Assembly (NCBI GenBank): GCA_003313425.1
Contig: NHZP01000058.1
Coordinates: forward strand, 1 to 64,000
Reading direction: 5' to 3'
DNA from: Pseudopyrenochaeta lycopersici
Taxonomy: Eukaryota > Ascomycota > Dothideomycetes > Pleosporales > Pseudopyrenochaetaceae
Length of the DNA stretch: 64,000 bases
Notes under the pieces: generated by a model
Databases searched by the model: none
What the model saw: only the letters and a program-made list of their open reading frames with translations
What the model was told of the DNA's origin: nothing
In this document: positions 35,641 through 47,448 of the stretch, one piece after another
How positions within the stretch are numbered: the stretch's first letter is position 1
How the letters are laid out: each line of letters opens with the position of its first letter
Translations under genes and position numbers: made by a program

Positions 35641-37423
35641 GCCCTTAGGCTATATTAAGGGCGGTTTATAATAAACCTTATAGAAAATATACCTATTATA
35701 TATTTATTAAATAAGAAACTAAAAGAATTAGTAATTATCTAGAGAAGATAGTAGTACCTTCAGGTAACAGCAAAATTCGCACTAGACAGCTATCCTACAG
35801 TTATTATACTAGACACTAGAGTATCTGTTACCCTTATAGATAGCAGATTTCTTAAAACATACTTACTACACGCAGAGATATTATAATATAAGAAGCTACT
35901 TACTATAAAAGGTATAGGCGAATAATACTATTAAACGCAGTCTTATATACAGGAATAGATTTACTTACTAGGAATAGACACTGCAGGAAATCCTATGTGC
36001 GCAGCTATCCGCGCGAACATACAGATTATCTAAGACCTATCGCTAGGCCTACTACTTAGAATAGACGTGCTTAGACTAGAGCACGCAGTTATAAATATAA
36101 AAGATAGAACTATAACCTTCCTAAAATACTAAGACGTAGTAGTACCTATCTAAGCGCACACTAGGCCACAATCACGAATAGCGCTAGCTAAAGCAACAGC
36201 AGCAGCTAATACTGTTATTACTGCAAACACCGCGCAATATATACTTATCTAGTTTAACCGCAAGCTATTAAAAGACTATAACCTTAAGTTCTACTTGTAG
36301 AGGTCCGCGTCTAAACTATACTAGGCTACAGGCTATACAGCATTTATAATATTAGACATAAAACACGCGCTCTACTATAATAACACAGCTACTCTAGTTA
36401 TAATACAGTAGAACGCTCGCCTTAGATACGTTGTCTCTTTAGACATAGACAGAGCGTACTAGGTTTACTACAAGCTAGCAGTAGAGGCTGCTTTTAGAGG
36501 GATCCGCGAAGCAGATAAAGAGACTATTCTTAATAACAGTATATATATATAGAGAGACGCAGATTTAGCAGAAGCTTAAGAGCTGCAGAAAGTTTACGCA
36601 AAGTATCTAATCCTGTTTAGCAACCGCGGAACTACTATAGATATACCGCCAGAATAATATATACGCATACCTCTTATCTTAGGATAGGAGAACGTTAAGC
36701 TAAATATTAAGCTATATCCGCTTACCCTAGAAGAATAAGGTATAGTAAATAATACCTTTAATAAGCTATACAGCTAAGCTAAGATATCCTAGGCAACCTA
36801 AGGGACCTACTTTAGCTATCTAGTCTTTATAGCTTAGAAAACCGTAGTAGATAGTAATAGTAAGGTTAGCTGTAAAGGCTAACCTATAGTTAACCTCTGC
36901 GCACTAAACAACGCAGTAGTTAAGGACTTATACCTACTAAGGCTATAGGCAGACATTATCTAGCAGCTCAAAGGAGCTACGCATATATTAGTTATTAACG
37001 GCGTGTCCTTCTTCTACTAATAGCTAATCGCAGAACAAGATCGCTACAAACTAGCGATTAATTTATACAGAGGACAGGAACTTTTACATATAGTAATTAT
37101 AGGATACGTTAATTCTATACAACACGTCTAGCAACAGATAGAACATATAGTTTACGACCTCCCCTTTATACAAGTATATATTAATAACTTTATTATATAC
37201 TTAAACAGCCTCGCGGAACATAAGCAGCACCTACACTAAACCTTTTAGCGGTTAGATAAGCTCCGTTTCTCGCTAAACCCTAGGAAATGCTACATTAGCT
37301 ATCCTAGCGTTACCTTACTAGGAAGAAAAGTTAATTAGTTCAGTCTGTTGTTAACATCCGAACAAATCGCAGCTATTTAAAACATTTAATTCCTAAAAAC
37401 AGCCACACAGCTAGAGATATACA
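35641..37423 (+). pseudogene. Gypsy C pol part 1 (protease, RT)
   Basis: Frame mod 3 = 1. The protease motif reads ILDTRVSVTL (Asp at 35812, expected D-T-G). RT fingers lie around 36890-37090, and VYINNFIIY at 37174-37200 corresponds to YIDDF with both Asp now Asn. The thumb (LNPRKCYISYPSVTLLGRKV) ends near 37335. The frame is interrupted at 37424 by a Tc1 element. Removing that element and one TA rejoins it at 38780 with the expected sequence between RT and RNase H. Confidence 0.87.
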
Positions 37424-37425
37424 TA

Positions 37426-38777
37426 CAGTAACCCCGCAAAAGTTTCCGCCGCGCATGCACGAGCCACCCTCTCAAGCACATGTACACTAAACTTCAACAC
37501 TATATATCTCAGCTAAAATATTATATAATTAATTATTTTTTTAGGTTAAGAGTTGCATAGATGTTTAATATTTTGTTTGCTATTCTCGTGCCTTTTTACA
37601 TGCAGTAATTCGTTGTCGCATACTTAAGATAAGGCGCTTGATGAGCTTAGCTGGTATGCGCCGCTAGCACTCTTTTAATGCACTGTAAAAGCTATCCTAC
37701 TCTTCTATAGCTTAGCTATAATTATTATATTATAGATAGAATTTGTATATGCGCTTCTTTAGGTACTACTAGAGGTGCTTAATTAGGTTAAGATTAGGTG
37801 AGTATGCTGGCCAGTTGATGGTGGTGATGTGGTGCTCGCGCAGAAACTCACGCGTTGCTGCAGCTGTGTGTATGCGCGCGTTATCCTGCATAAAAAGCTA
37901 AGAACGACGCTAAGATAGTAGAAGCCCTTTAGTTAAGGCCTTAATGTAACTTTTAGCGGAGTACCTATACTTTAGAGCATCGAAATCACGCTCTATTATA
38001 ACTAGAGGACTTCTCTGGGCACACCTATGTTTATCTAACTATATTAAACCCTATACTATTTATAACACCTTTTTACCGCAGCTATAGGTTTAGAGTATTA
38101 TTATCTTCTATTTCTCTTATAAATTTTAAAAAACCTACTCTTGGTTTTGCCCTAAGCCCTTCTGAACTAAGCATTTGTCAGAGAACTTGAGCGTGCGCTG
38201 ATGCCACGGGAATTAAGAGTACTCCTTGCAGAACTTAAGGCGCCTCAACGCATCCCCGCGATGGAGCTTAGGACGCTTTTTACAAGGAGATTTAGTGAGG
38301 CCTTGTCTTTTAAGGTATCGGGATAGTGTGCTAGAGCTAGGCGGCTTCGAAGAGGTGCCATCTGGATTCACAACCACTGCCACTTCAGCTAGCTCTTTGT
38401 ACTCAATTTTTGGCTGCGCACGTGCTTTGCGATAGATGATCTTCTTTTAATGAAGCGATAGTATAGGTGGCCAGCCGCTGCGAGGTTTATCTGCAGTTGT
38501 GCCTGTTTGGTGATATTTCTTCCTGAGGTCGCGTATAGCGCGTTTACTCCGGCTATACGCGTTAGTAACTTGAGTAACTGTAGAACCACTATGCAGCATC
38601 CTAATAATTTGATCTCGCTGCTAGACTGTTAAATTAGGGCCTCTGCGCGTATTTTAGTCTATTTCTTGTAAAATTTAGCGACGTGGTGGCATAGTTATAA
38701 TACTTGAAAGTTGAGAAGGAGATGTTGTGAGGGAACGCGTCGCGACTAGTGCGGCGGAAACTTTTGCGGGGTTACTG
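37426..38777 (-). mobile_element. Tc1/mariner element inside Gypsy C pol
   Basis: 1,352 bp between TA dinucleotides (37424-37425, 38778-38779). Terminal inverted repeats of 27 bp (37426-37452, 38751-38777) start CAGTAACCCC. It carries a minus-strand transposase. Insertion is proven by the pol frame rejoining across it. Confidence 0.94.
37580..38692 (-). pseudogene. Tc1 DD34E transposase, RIP-mutated
   Basis: Starts at ATG 38692 (MPPRR) and ends at TAG 37582-37580, about 370 codons, normal for Tc1. The N-terminus is a paired-like helix-turn-helix (QRDQIIRMLHSGSTVTQV). The second catalytic Asp is intact in FMQDNARIH near 37880. The last block reads WPAYSPNLNLIKHL, with Asp to Asn and Glu to Lys, 34 residues away. 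Stops are TAA/TAG at Gln/Trp positions. The two small open frames near 38226-38589 are pieces or shadows of this gene. Confidence 0.88.
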
Positions 38778-38779
38778 TA

Positions 38780-40499
38780 GGTAAGGCTGGATACATAAGA
38801 GACAAGTGCCTATACTATACCTAGTTAGCTGCTCTACTTAAGGACCTTAAGACTAAGCTGCTAAAATCTGCGCTCCCTAGTAAGTTTAAAAGGAAGTGAT
38901 ATAGAGATTATATCCTAATTAAGGAAAATGCAAAGCTACAGCTAGCCTTTAACACTATTTAATAAATATTAAGTAGGGATATTAAGCTCTATTATCTAGA
39001 TTCTAAGCGTCCGCTTTACATAGAGGTAGACGCTTTAAAGGAATATGGTTTCAGCGTTTTTATATATCACGTGAAGGATAACCTAGAGCTAGAACTTATA
39101 GCAGTTCTAGCTCCTGCTAGATTTAAAGGAATAGAAAATAGACCTATAGCCTAGCTTAAAAAGGTTAAGGATTTTACAGAAGGATCTATACAGCTAATTC
39201 TTTTTCTTTTAAAGCGTTTATTACTAGCGGAGACTAGATACTTTATAACTAAGCTAGAAATATTAGCTGTAGTCTAGGCAGTATAGAAATTAAGATATAC
39301 TATAGTAGCAGCCCTATAATACTATATCTTTACTAACTACTCTGCAGTTACTGCTATAGCTTAATAACGATTACTTACCTTAAGCTTAGCTGACTGCCTA
39401 AACCTTAGGCTAATCTATTACGCGTAATACCTACAGCAGTTCCCTAACCTCTAAGTATAATACTGCCCTAGTTAAACCTACTTCGTACTAGACGCCTTTA
39501 GCCGCCTGCTAGGGTTACTAGCAGTCTCTAATAAGAAAACTAACATTCTTAAAGACCTTAAATACGCCTATATAACTATGCGACGCAGCTATAAACACTA
39601 AGCACAGCAGCATTAACATAAGCGGGGCACAGGGACGCGCCCTACTATCGCGCACGACCTTAAGCATAGCGTTAAACACTACCTTAACTTTAACGTTGTA
39701 AAAGAAATAAGTACGCTAACTATAAACTAGCGCTGCTTAACTAAGAACCTAGACAACGCGCATTCCTGCGCTTACGTATTTAACGCGGTAGTAGTTAGCC
39801 TAGCAGACGAGTTTAAAGCTAAGCTTAGGAAAGTATACTATAATAACCCTAACTTTAAAAAAGTCCTTGCAGTTATTAAGGGCGACTTTAATAAATAATA
39901 AGATAGTAAGGACTACAGGAATAGAGTAGATACTAACAGCGCAGTCTACGAATAAGGAAGACTGTTAAGAGGACTAAACTTTATCCTTAAAGACGACCTC
40001 CTCTACTACTGCGACAGCCTTAACAGTATAGAGCGGCTGTGCATCCTAAAAAGTATGGCACAGGAAGTCTTCTAGTAAGCTTACGACAAGCATTTCTATT
40101 AAGGATACTACTGCACCTATAACTGCCTTCGACAATCTATGTATATACCCAGCATAGCGAAAGCCTTAAAAGTATACATTAAATAGTAGCCCTAGTGCAT
40201 TCAATACAGAACAGAACGCTACCAGCCCTACGGAGCGCTTAAGCCCATCCCTGCGCCTAAAGTTCTACACTTAATTATCGCAATCAATATTATTACTAGC
40301 CTGCTAGCGAGCAGCAAGGGCTATAACGCTATTCTTACAGCCACCTGCAAAACCATAAAGCGAGTGTTAATTGTCCTAGGCATAACAGACTAGTTAGCCG
40401 CCGATTAGGGAGCAGGGCTGCTTAAGCACCTAATTAATCACAAATAGAGGCTCCTAACTAGGGTTATTTCTAACTAAGATCCTCGCTTTCTAAGCGAAC
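38780..40499 (+). pseudogene. Gypsy C pol part 2 (RNase H, integrase N-terminal part)
   Basis: Continues pol after the Tc1 insertion (GKAGYIRDKC, a typical pre-RNase H motif). RNase H begins YIEVDALKEYGFSVFI near 39020, and KLEILAVV near 39255 is the family's second helix. The integrase zinc-binding region reads LLYYCD near 39990, YDKHFYQGYY-like sequence and ALKVYIK. The core starts near 40270 with I(D/N)IIT and ends SNQDPRF-like at 40495 (catalytic Asp region). A pogo element then cuts the frame at 40500. TAG/TAA stops throughout. Confidence 0.85.
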
Positions 40500-40590
40500 T
40501 ACCGTGTCCGTGCGCGCAACGCCCGGAGTCGCGCAACGCCCAATCAACAAAAAAGTACCCTATACTCTAACGCGTAACAACACAATAACG

Positions 40591-42943
40591 ATAACTGTAA
40601 TTAATAATGCGCTTACAGAGATTAATACTCTAAAGTCCAGCGAAAAACTTTACTATTAAAAAATAGCTACTAACTATAGTGTTAATTAGTTAACGTTATC
40701 GCGGAGGCACAAGCAGATTTAGGCACTACGCGTAATTAAGGACACTAACTAACAGAAGCTCAACCTATAATAAGAGGAGGAGCTTATAAAGTATATAGAA
40801 GGACTTACAGCGCGTCGCCTGCTACCTATAAGAGACATAATACGAAATTTCGCCTTAATAATTACGCGAGAGGTAGTCTCTAATAGCTAGGTTACGCGCT
40901 TTATAAATAGGCATAAAGATCGCCTTACACTATAATAGATAATAGCTATAGACTCTGTTTGCTACGCCGCTAATTCTAGTAATAAGTATAAGCTGTACTT
41001 TAATCTACTGCAGCATAAAATAACAGAGTATTGTGCAGGAACAGAGGCCTCAGCAAGCTTCTCCCTGTCGATGGTAGCTTTGAGCACACTGAACACAGCT
41101 AGGTAGTCATCCCATCAAGGATGAGATGAGAGGTAGGAGGTAGGTAAACAAGGATGAACAATAAAGGGGGGGGGGGTAATAACTGTATCTGTAGTAGCTG
41201 TATCCGTCTATCTGTCTGTACTGTCTTGATTACTTTTTTTGTAGATGTTTTCTGGGTGTTTTTCTAGATAGTAGATCCTTAGATGTTCCCCTCCCTCGTG
41301 GATTCCTCGCCTGCCTGCCTCCTTATATCCTTATTTTTCTGCTAATCTCGCTTAATTACCTTAAAGTCTGAGCTGCTGTGGCCTAAGCTGCTGTGGCCTG
41401 AGCTGCTGCATCTGAACTGCTGCATCTGAACTGCTGCATCTGAACTAGCTGAGATGCCCTTAGTGGCCAGGTGACCAGGTCACCAAGTGCATCGGCACAG
41501 TATAATATTAACGCTAAGCACACGTATAATATAGATAAAAAGGGCTTTATAATTAGAGTCGTTAGCAGGTTAAAGAGGATCTTTAGTAAGAGGAGATAGG
41601 AGAAGAAGGAGGTTAGGGCATCACTCTAAGATAGCAATCGTAAGTAGATTACACTCCTAGCATATATGTGTGCCAATAGATCTGCGTTGCCGCTAGGCCT
41701 TATCTATTAGGCTGCCGGCAAGGCTGTACAATTAAGCTAGGTACAGAGTATAGACCTAAGAAAGCACTTAGTACACTTTACTACGTCCCCCTCTAGCTAG
41801 ACAAACAATAACGTAGGCCTAGCTTAGCTTAAACAGGTGTTTAATCGCTATACTAAGAAGAAAGCTTAAAGAAAGTACTAGCTATTAATCGTTAATAGCT
41901 ATAGGTCTTACCTAACGATAGATTTTATTAGGTACTGCGACGACAACAAGATACTATTAGCTATCTTTCCTCTACATTCAACCTACACGCTTCAGCCGCT
42001 AGATATAGTCTGCTTTAAGCCTCTTTTATTAAACTATATAAATAAGCTAACTTAACACACTTACTAAAGTATAGGATAGCTCCCTATTAAAAAAGGCGAC
42101 TTCTTCCCTCTATTCTAGAAGGCCTAGGTAAGCAGCTTTACTATAGTAACTATACTTAGGTCCTTTAAAGTTATAGGTATAGCACCTATTAACCCTAATA
42201 AAATCCTTAATAGATTTACTAATAACGCCTTAGAGGCCTTAATATTATAAGAGTCCTCTACTTCGTGCTATAGCAGAGAGGATTAGCTTAAAGTACAGTC
42301 GCTTATTTACTCTGCAGTAAAGGATGAGCGCAGTAAGGAGTTACAGAAGCTTAGCCGCTTACTCTACTATCTCTTAGTTTAAAATAAGCTACTCTACTAT
42401 AAGATAAAGGGCCTTAAGGAGGCGTTAACTACTAAGAAGAAGTATAAGAAAAAGTAATAGGTCTTACCTCTCTAACAGCGCGAGGAGTACTATAGTAGAG
42501 CTGTTTTCTAGTTACTAAGTAAGAGGCGTAAGGCTAAGTTTTATTAGAGAGTAATAGAGCGTAAGGAGAAGGAGGAATAACTTAAAAAAGCTAAGATAAA
42601 GGAGTTAAAGCAGTCTAATAAGCTGTATAAAGAGAAGCTTAAATAGGAGAAGCGTGTTGCGCGAGAGGCACTTAAGATAGAGAGGGAGAAGGCGAAGGCT
42701 GAGAAGGCTGAACAAGCAGCTAAACGCGTACGTTAGCAAGCAGCGCGCACCGCTAAAGAAGCTCTACAATTATCCTAAAAGGGTAAGAGGAAGGCTTCAT
42801 AGCCACCCACACGGAAGAACAAGCGTTAGAAACGTGTGGTTGATGCTGTAGGTAGCGGCGCAGCTATAGAGGCTGTTCCTCCCGCCCTAGCTGTCACCAC
42901 GCGCCTCAGCCGCAGAGTCAACCTTCTAGAAAGATTTAAATAG
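40591..42943 (+). pseudogene. Pogo-type transposase 3, RIP-mutated and interrupted
   Basis: By alignment with copy 1 the start codon is at 40591 and now reads ATA, a RIP-type loss of ATG. Removing the insert (41032-41499 and one GTAT) rejoins EY to NINAKHTYNIDKKGF, the first catalytic block. Downstream come LIVNSYRSYL (second, Asp now Asn) near 41895 and LQPLDIVCFKPL (third, Asp intact) near 41995. From about 42560 a long Glu/Lys/Ala-rich helical tail, likely a coiled coil, leads to a basic C-terminus. Numerous TAG/TAA stops. The true stop could be 42941 or the TGA at 42992. Confidence 0.85.
41032..41499. mobile_element. 468-bp solo-LTR-like element, copy 2
   Basis: Same length and almost the same sequence as 11926-12393, with ends TGTGC...GCACA. 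The 4-bp duplication is GTAT (41028-41031, 41500-41503). It is inserted into the transposase frame of pogo element 3. The copies differ at a few single positions and in G-run and T-run length. Confidence 0.85.
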
Positions 42944-43097
42944 GCTAAATTGATCGCAAGCATTACTATACTACTTCACCACAAAATCTCGTGATAATAG
43001 CTATTGTGTGTGGCTCTACAGCCTTATTTTTGGGTGACCTGTTGGGGTGGTTCGCGGGCGTTGCGCGACTCCGGGCGTTGCGCGCACGGACACGGTA

Positions 43098-44153
43098 TAG
43101 TAGCGGATGTTTAAGAAACTTGGCGTCCGCTACCTAACTACGACCGCCTAGCACCCACAGTCAGACAGTTAATTAGAACAAACAAACCAGACCATTAAAA
43201 TCGCTCTGCGATACTACTGCACCGCTAACCCTAACTCAGACTAGCTAGACGCGATACTATACATTAAATTTACCCTTAACACTTTACCTAACGCGTCTAC
43301 AAGCGTCACGCTAATGCAACAGATACAAGGCTTTAACCCGCGCGACGCGCTAAACGCTATTGCAGACCTTTTAGTCTAAGACTATAAAAGCTTACGACAG
43401 CAATTTTAAGAAATAGCCTAAGAGGCTCTCTCCTTCGCAGCTATCTTAATAAAGCACTAATATAACTCTAAACACAAGCCCCTTAAGCTAAAGCTAGGCG
43501 ACTAAGTAACGCTAAGGTACTATTACAGATATTAGACATTAGGACACCTTAATAAAAAGGTTAGCTTTTAGAGGTTAAGCCCGCTAAAGGTCCTTAGCAA
43601 GGTCAGTAACAACGCCTACTAGCTAGAGCTCCTAGACAATCTTAAGATACACCTAGTAGTGTCAGTATAATAGCTAGAGCTACTCCTAAAAGGAAGCGAC
43701 CCCTATAGACGAACTATTAAGACCCGCCAGGAACTAGTAGACTTAGCTGCTAACGAATATCCAGAATATGAGATAGAAAGACTGTTGTCACGACAGATCA
43801 GCCGCAAGACAAGCCAACGTGAATATCTCGTCAGGTAGAAAGGTTAAGGATCGGTTCACAATTAATAGTACGCATTAGACTAGCTAGATAGAGCCCCAGA
43901 GGCTGTAGCAGAATACAATACCCTTTATCTAGAGACTCTGGATAAACAACTAGCTCGCGAAGCCTTCGTAAAAAGACATAGAAGCAAAGGAAATCGCACC
44001 AGGAGGACAACCAGCAACCAGCCTATCGCGGAATCAATAGCAGCTCCCCCAGATCAAGCAGCCACTCCCAGCCCGACCAATCAACTAGAGCAACAGCCAC
44101 CCCCCGTCACGACAGCTCTAACCCCGGACATCAGCTAGCGAGGCAGACGATAG
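43098..44153 (+). pseudogene. Gypsy C pol part 3 (integrase C-terminal part, chromodomain)
   Basis: Rejoins the frame at 40499 (SEL, then RMFKKLGVRY), with the HPQSD motif near 43160. The integrase C-terminal region is about 43480-43680. A chromodomain at about 43760-43870 reads EYEIERLLSRQISRKTSQRE, then YLVR and a KG motif. The tail is Pro/Gln-rich and much less mutated than the rest. It ends at TAG 44151-44153. Confidence 0.85.
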
Positions 44154-44762
44154 CCGCGCTAATAAATAAGGGCGGAGCAACGTCCTTAGCAAAAGGATGT
44201 TAGGGCGAAAGAATATTAGGGCGACTACACACGAAACCATCTAAGGATTTAGACCTAACTACAACAGAAGGAAAAGAAAGGCATTAGGAAATAACACTGC
44301 AGCCTAGATAACGAGACCCCTGTTAAGAAGGAACAGCTATAACCTCTTTGCGCGGCAAATTAGGTATTTTACTTCTAGCTATGTTTAGATTAGTGTTACT
44401 ATATTAGCAGCATTCTATAGACAGGTAGAACCGCCGCAACTCCTTAAGGTAACAGTTTAGCGATATAGACCTACTATATAGGAACTGCGCTGCAGCCCTT
44501 ACAGAGAATAGCTATTAAGCCTGCTACAGGCTGTTCTAAAGACACCTCTACCTTTACCTCAAAGCTGTGACTAGATTGAAGCCTGCTACTGCAGGCAGCC
44601 TATACTCCTACTATCTAGCCTATAAACTACCCTACGCACACCTAATAAACAGCTACTACGCCTACTATAGGCTGCTCCTAAAGGACTCTCTACCTTTACC
44701 TAACAGCAAAGCAGCTGCCGGAGCCGCCCTTAATACTCTTACCTCGCGCATATATTTAACTA
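44154..44762 (+). repeat. Post-pol region of Gypsy C with first 203-bp repeat unit
   Basis: No coding frame linked to pol. A tandem repeat with 203-bp period starts about 44588. The first unit runs to the TA at 44761-44762, where the young pogo element inserted, and the second follows that element to about 47690. A shorter partial unit precedes it (44545-44588). The open frame at 44567-44770 lies in this repeat and has no recognisable motif. Confidence 0.65.
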
Positions 44763-44960
44763 CCGTATAAATTTGCCAAACTCGCCAAACGCTAGCAGGG
44801 GCAAAAACTAGGGCAGTGGGGCCGTCTGAAGCGGTCAAATAGCAACCCCTGATTGTGTTCTGACACAGGTTAGACTACCCTTTAATTTATTGTTAGCGTT
44901 CCACACAAAAACAGTTCGAGTGAGGTCCTTGCCTTGTAGCACTATTTTACCCTCGCCACT

Positions 44961-46932
44961 ATGTCTCCTCGGCGGCCTCTCTCTCAGCTGACTACAGAAC
45001 AGTTGAACTCTCGGCGTTCTACCAAGGTGAGAGCAGGACGCAAAAATCAAGCTCTGAAAAAATTAATTAGTATGGGTCCCTTATATCATCCACCTCCTGC
45101 TCAGCTTCGAACCTGCAACCGTATATCGCCAAGAAAGAAGCTGAAGATAATTGCTTACCTCCTTCACCACCGAATTGAGGAGCCTGAGGTACGGCAAGGA
45201 CTCAAGCAAAAGCAGCGCTGCCTCCAAGGTCTTGAATGGGACGGTTGGTATAGACCTCCAACAGCTCTTGAGACAGGCCAGCACTTCAAAGTACCTGCTC
45301 GTACTATCAATGATATATGGAAAAATCGGTACTCGATTATGCAACTAAGTCGAGGCTGCCGTAGGGATACATCTAACGTGAAAGGTGAACGACTACCTGA
45401 GCTAGAGCTAGAGCTTTTTCGGCAGTTTATTGAGTGGAGACAGATGGGACGGAAGGCCTCTCGATTTTGGTTTCAGAGGAGGGCGAGACAGCTGTATCTG
45501 GCAATGTATAACAAGCAGGCCGAGGTGCCTGGCCAGGTAAGCTTTTATTAGTAAATTATATACAAAAGCTTACTCTTAGTAGCAAAATAGCTTCAAGTTC
45601 TCACCTGGTTGGTTTCGAGCCTTCTGTAGCAGGTGGGATATCACTTGGAGGCGCCTTACTCATGCTGGTCAGCACTTACCAGTACACTACCAGGAGCTCG
45701 TGAATCGATTTTTGCAATTTATACGCCGTAATTCGCTTGTTCAGACAGATTTATATAGGTTCTGGCGCTTCCAGCTGTCCTGTATCTTGAACCTTGATGA
45801 AGTACCTATTCCTTTTGAGTTCTTTGATGGCTGTACGTACCATCTGAAGGGGGAACACACGGTTACTGGCTCAGTTAGCAATACCTCCTGGTCAAAGCGC
45901 CAAGCTACCTTAGTACTCTATATCTTTGCTGACGGTCAACCTCGAATAAAGCCAAAGCTGATATTTCATGGTGTACCAGGGGGTAAAATTTGGCAGCAGG
46001 AGCACCAACTTTGGGACCCTCGCGTTACTGTAGAGCTATCTGAGTCCGCTTACAATAATGAGGAACTGCTTGTCACGTGGTTAGAGAAAGAGCTATTCAA
46101 GGAGCTTGGCGGCCGTGGGAGCTTACTAGTAATGGACTCTGCAAGCTTCCACAAAACTAAGAAAGTACGGCAGCTCTTAAGGGCAAATCAAGTAACGCTT
46201 GCAGTTGTACCTCCAGGATGTACAGGGCTGCTGCAACCACTAGATGTTGCTGTCAATAAGCCTTTCAAGGCATTGCTGAGATACCATCTTGAGCAGATCC
46301 TAAACGCTGAGGTTGACGGTGAGGTGAGCGGCCGAGCTGCAGTCTCTGCGAGACGGATAGCTGTAACTAAGGCAGTTGGGAACGCCTGGGATGAGCTTTG
46401 TGACCAAAAAAGGCAGGTAATCGTACAGTCCTTTGTCCATACTGGCATCGCAATCAACCCTACTGGTTCTGAAGATCACTTTATCTCTATCAAGGATTGC
46501 CCTAACGTCAATTTTACTGGATGGGAGCGCGCGGAGGAGATTGACGAGGCTGCAGCTAGCCTTAAAATTGAGGAGTCGGATGATGGTTTTGGCTGGGGCC
46601 TGCCTGTTGATGAAGGCGAATTTTTGAGTCGTCAAAAGCACCTATATCAGTTAGAGACCGTTCGAAACTTGAAACTATTATGCCGAGGGAGGAGCCTACC
46701 AAGGACAAGCCAACTTAACAAGGCTGAGCTCATCGAGAGGCTGCTTCAGGCTGACGCAAAAGGCAGTGCTGCATCAAATCCGATTCTCATCGATGGCCTC
46801 ACAAACGAACTTCCTGAACCAGAAATTGCAGGACAGCGTTCCTGGGAGATTGAGTACGCGAGAGAAGCAGAAGCAGAGTTGATAGAGCAGCGTCGGCTTG
46901 ACGGCGAGTTTGATGGGCTGCTCGGACGATGA
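44961..46932 (+). CDS. Pogo-type DD35D transposase with C-terminal SAP-like motif, one intron
   Basis: Exon 1 is 44961-45536 (192 codons) and exon 2 is 45598-46932 (TGA), total 636 residues. The intron (45537-45597, 61 nt) starts GTAAGC and ends CAAG; the splice removes a stop and joins the frames. The N-terminal third is basic. Residues about 150-220 form a CENP-B/Tc5-type DNA-binding region (GRKASRFWFQRR, WFRAFCSRWDITWRRLTHAG). Catalytic Asp are 259 (LNLDEVPIP), 372 (LVMDSASFH) and 408 (LLQPLDVAV), with 35 residues between the last two. Residues about 543-574 (LKLLCRGRSLPRTSQLNKAE and following LIERLL) look like a SAP DNA-binding motif. No stop, frameshift or lost catalytic residue is visible, so it may be functional. 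It would cut and reinsert its own element at TA sites. Confidence 0.88.
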
Positions 46933-47012
46933 GGTAGCAGAGGAGGTAGCAGAGGAGGTAGCAGAGGAGGTAGTAGAGGAGGTAGTAGAGGTGGTGGTTG
47001 AGGAGGAGGTGA
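46931..47012 (+). repeat. GGAGGTAGCAG-type minisatellite after the transposase
   Basis: About six imperfect 12-bp units of the type AGGAGGTAG(C/T)AG directly after the stop codon, followed by GGTGGT/GAGGAG variants. Part of the 3' non-coding end of the young pogo element. The minus-strand open frame over it is a repeat shadow. Confidence 0.75.
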
Positions 47013-47448
47013 GGAGGTTAGTGGTAGGCTTCTTGAACCTTCTCATGGAAATTTCCTAATTAGGGTTAGGGCAAGTTGCAGGCAAATAGCGACCTATTGT
47101 AGCTGGCAGCAGTAAAGGCGCTGAGGAGATAGACTCAATTGTATAGTAAACTCTAACAAATCTGTCGTGCTGTCGAACAGCTATAGATTTTTGGCAACAA
47201 CGAGCTGCTGGCTCATAGCAACTACAGCGCACGAGCCACCCTCACCAAATCTCCTTCAAAACCTCACCTCAATCATCTAAAAACTCATGTATAGCAGCAG
47301 CGTAGCTCCAGCAGAGGTTCTCTGAGAACCAGCAGCGATGGCGTTTTTGCAGGGGCCTCCATACTAATCTGCATCCGACGTAGTCTCGGTGATCCGGGTG
47401 GGGCCATACCCTGCTAGCGTTTGGCGAGTTTGGCAAATTTATACGGTA

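Larger units (their letters stand above)
40502..43095 (+). mobile_element. Pogo-type element 3 inside Gypsy C integrase
   Basis: 2,594 bp between TA dinucleotides (40500-40501, 43096-43097). Terminal inverted repeats of about 40 bp (40502-40541, 43056-43095) start CCGTGTCCGTGCGCGCAACG and differ from those of copies 1 and 2. It contains the second 468-bp solo-LTR-like copy. Without that insert and its 4-bp duplication it is 2,122 bp, almost the length of copies 1 and 2. Confidence 0.93.
44763..47446 (+). mobile_element. Young pogo-type element with intact transposase
   Basis: 2,684 bp between TA dinucleotides (44761-44762, 47447-47448). Terminal inverted repeats of 38 bp (44763-44800, 47409-47446) start CCGTATAAATTTGCC. 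The second repeat unit at about 47640-47670 preserves the empty site (GACTAGCGCA), which confirms the boundaries. It shows no RIP signature although it lies deep in RIP-mutated DNA, so it is the latest insertion here together with the 468-bp elements. Confidence 0.95.

Noticed and set aside
36540..36560. CRISPR-like or other array signals
   Set aside because: Only AT dinucleotide runs; no regularly spaced repeats anywhere in the window.
38226..38589. Two small open frames as separate genes
   Set aside because: They overlap the minus-strand Tc1 transposase pseudogene; one is a piece of it, the other a shadow.
46774..47046. 90-codon minus-strand frame with a Ser/Thr-rich tract
   Set aside because: Shadow of the GGAGGTAGCAG minisatellite and of the transposase C-terminus on the other strand.
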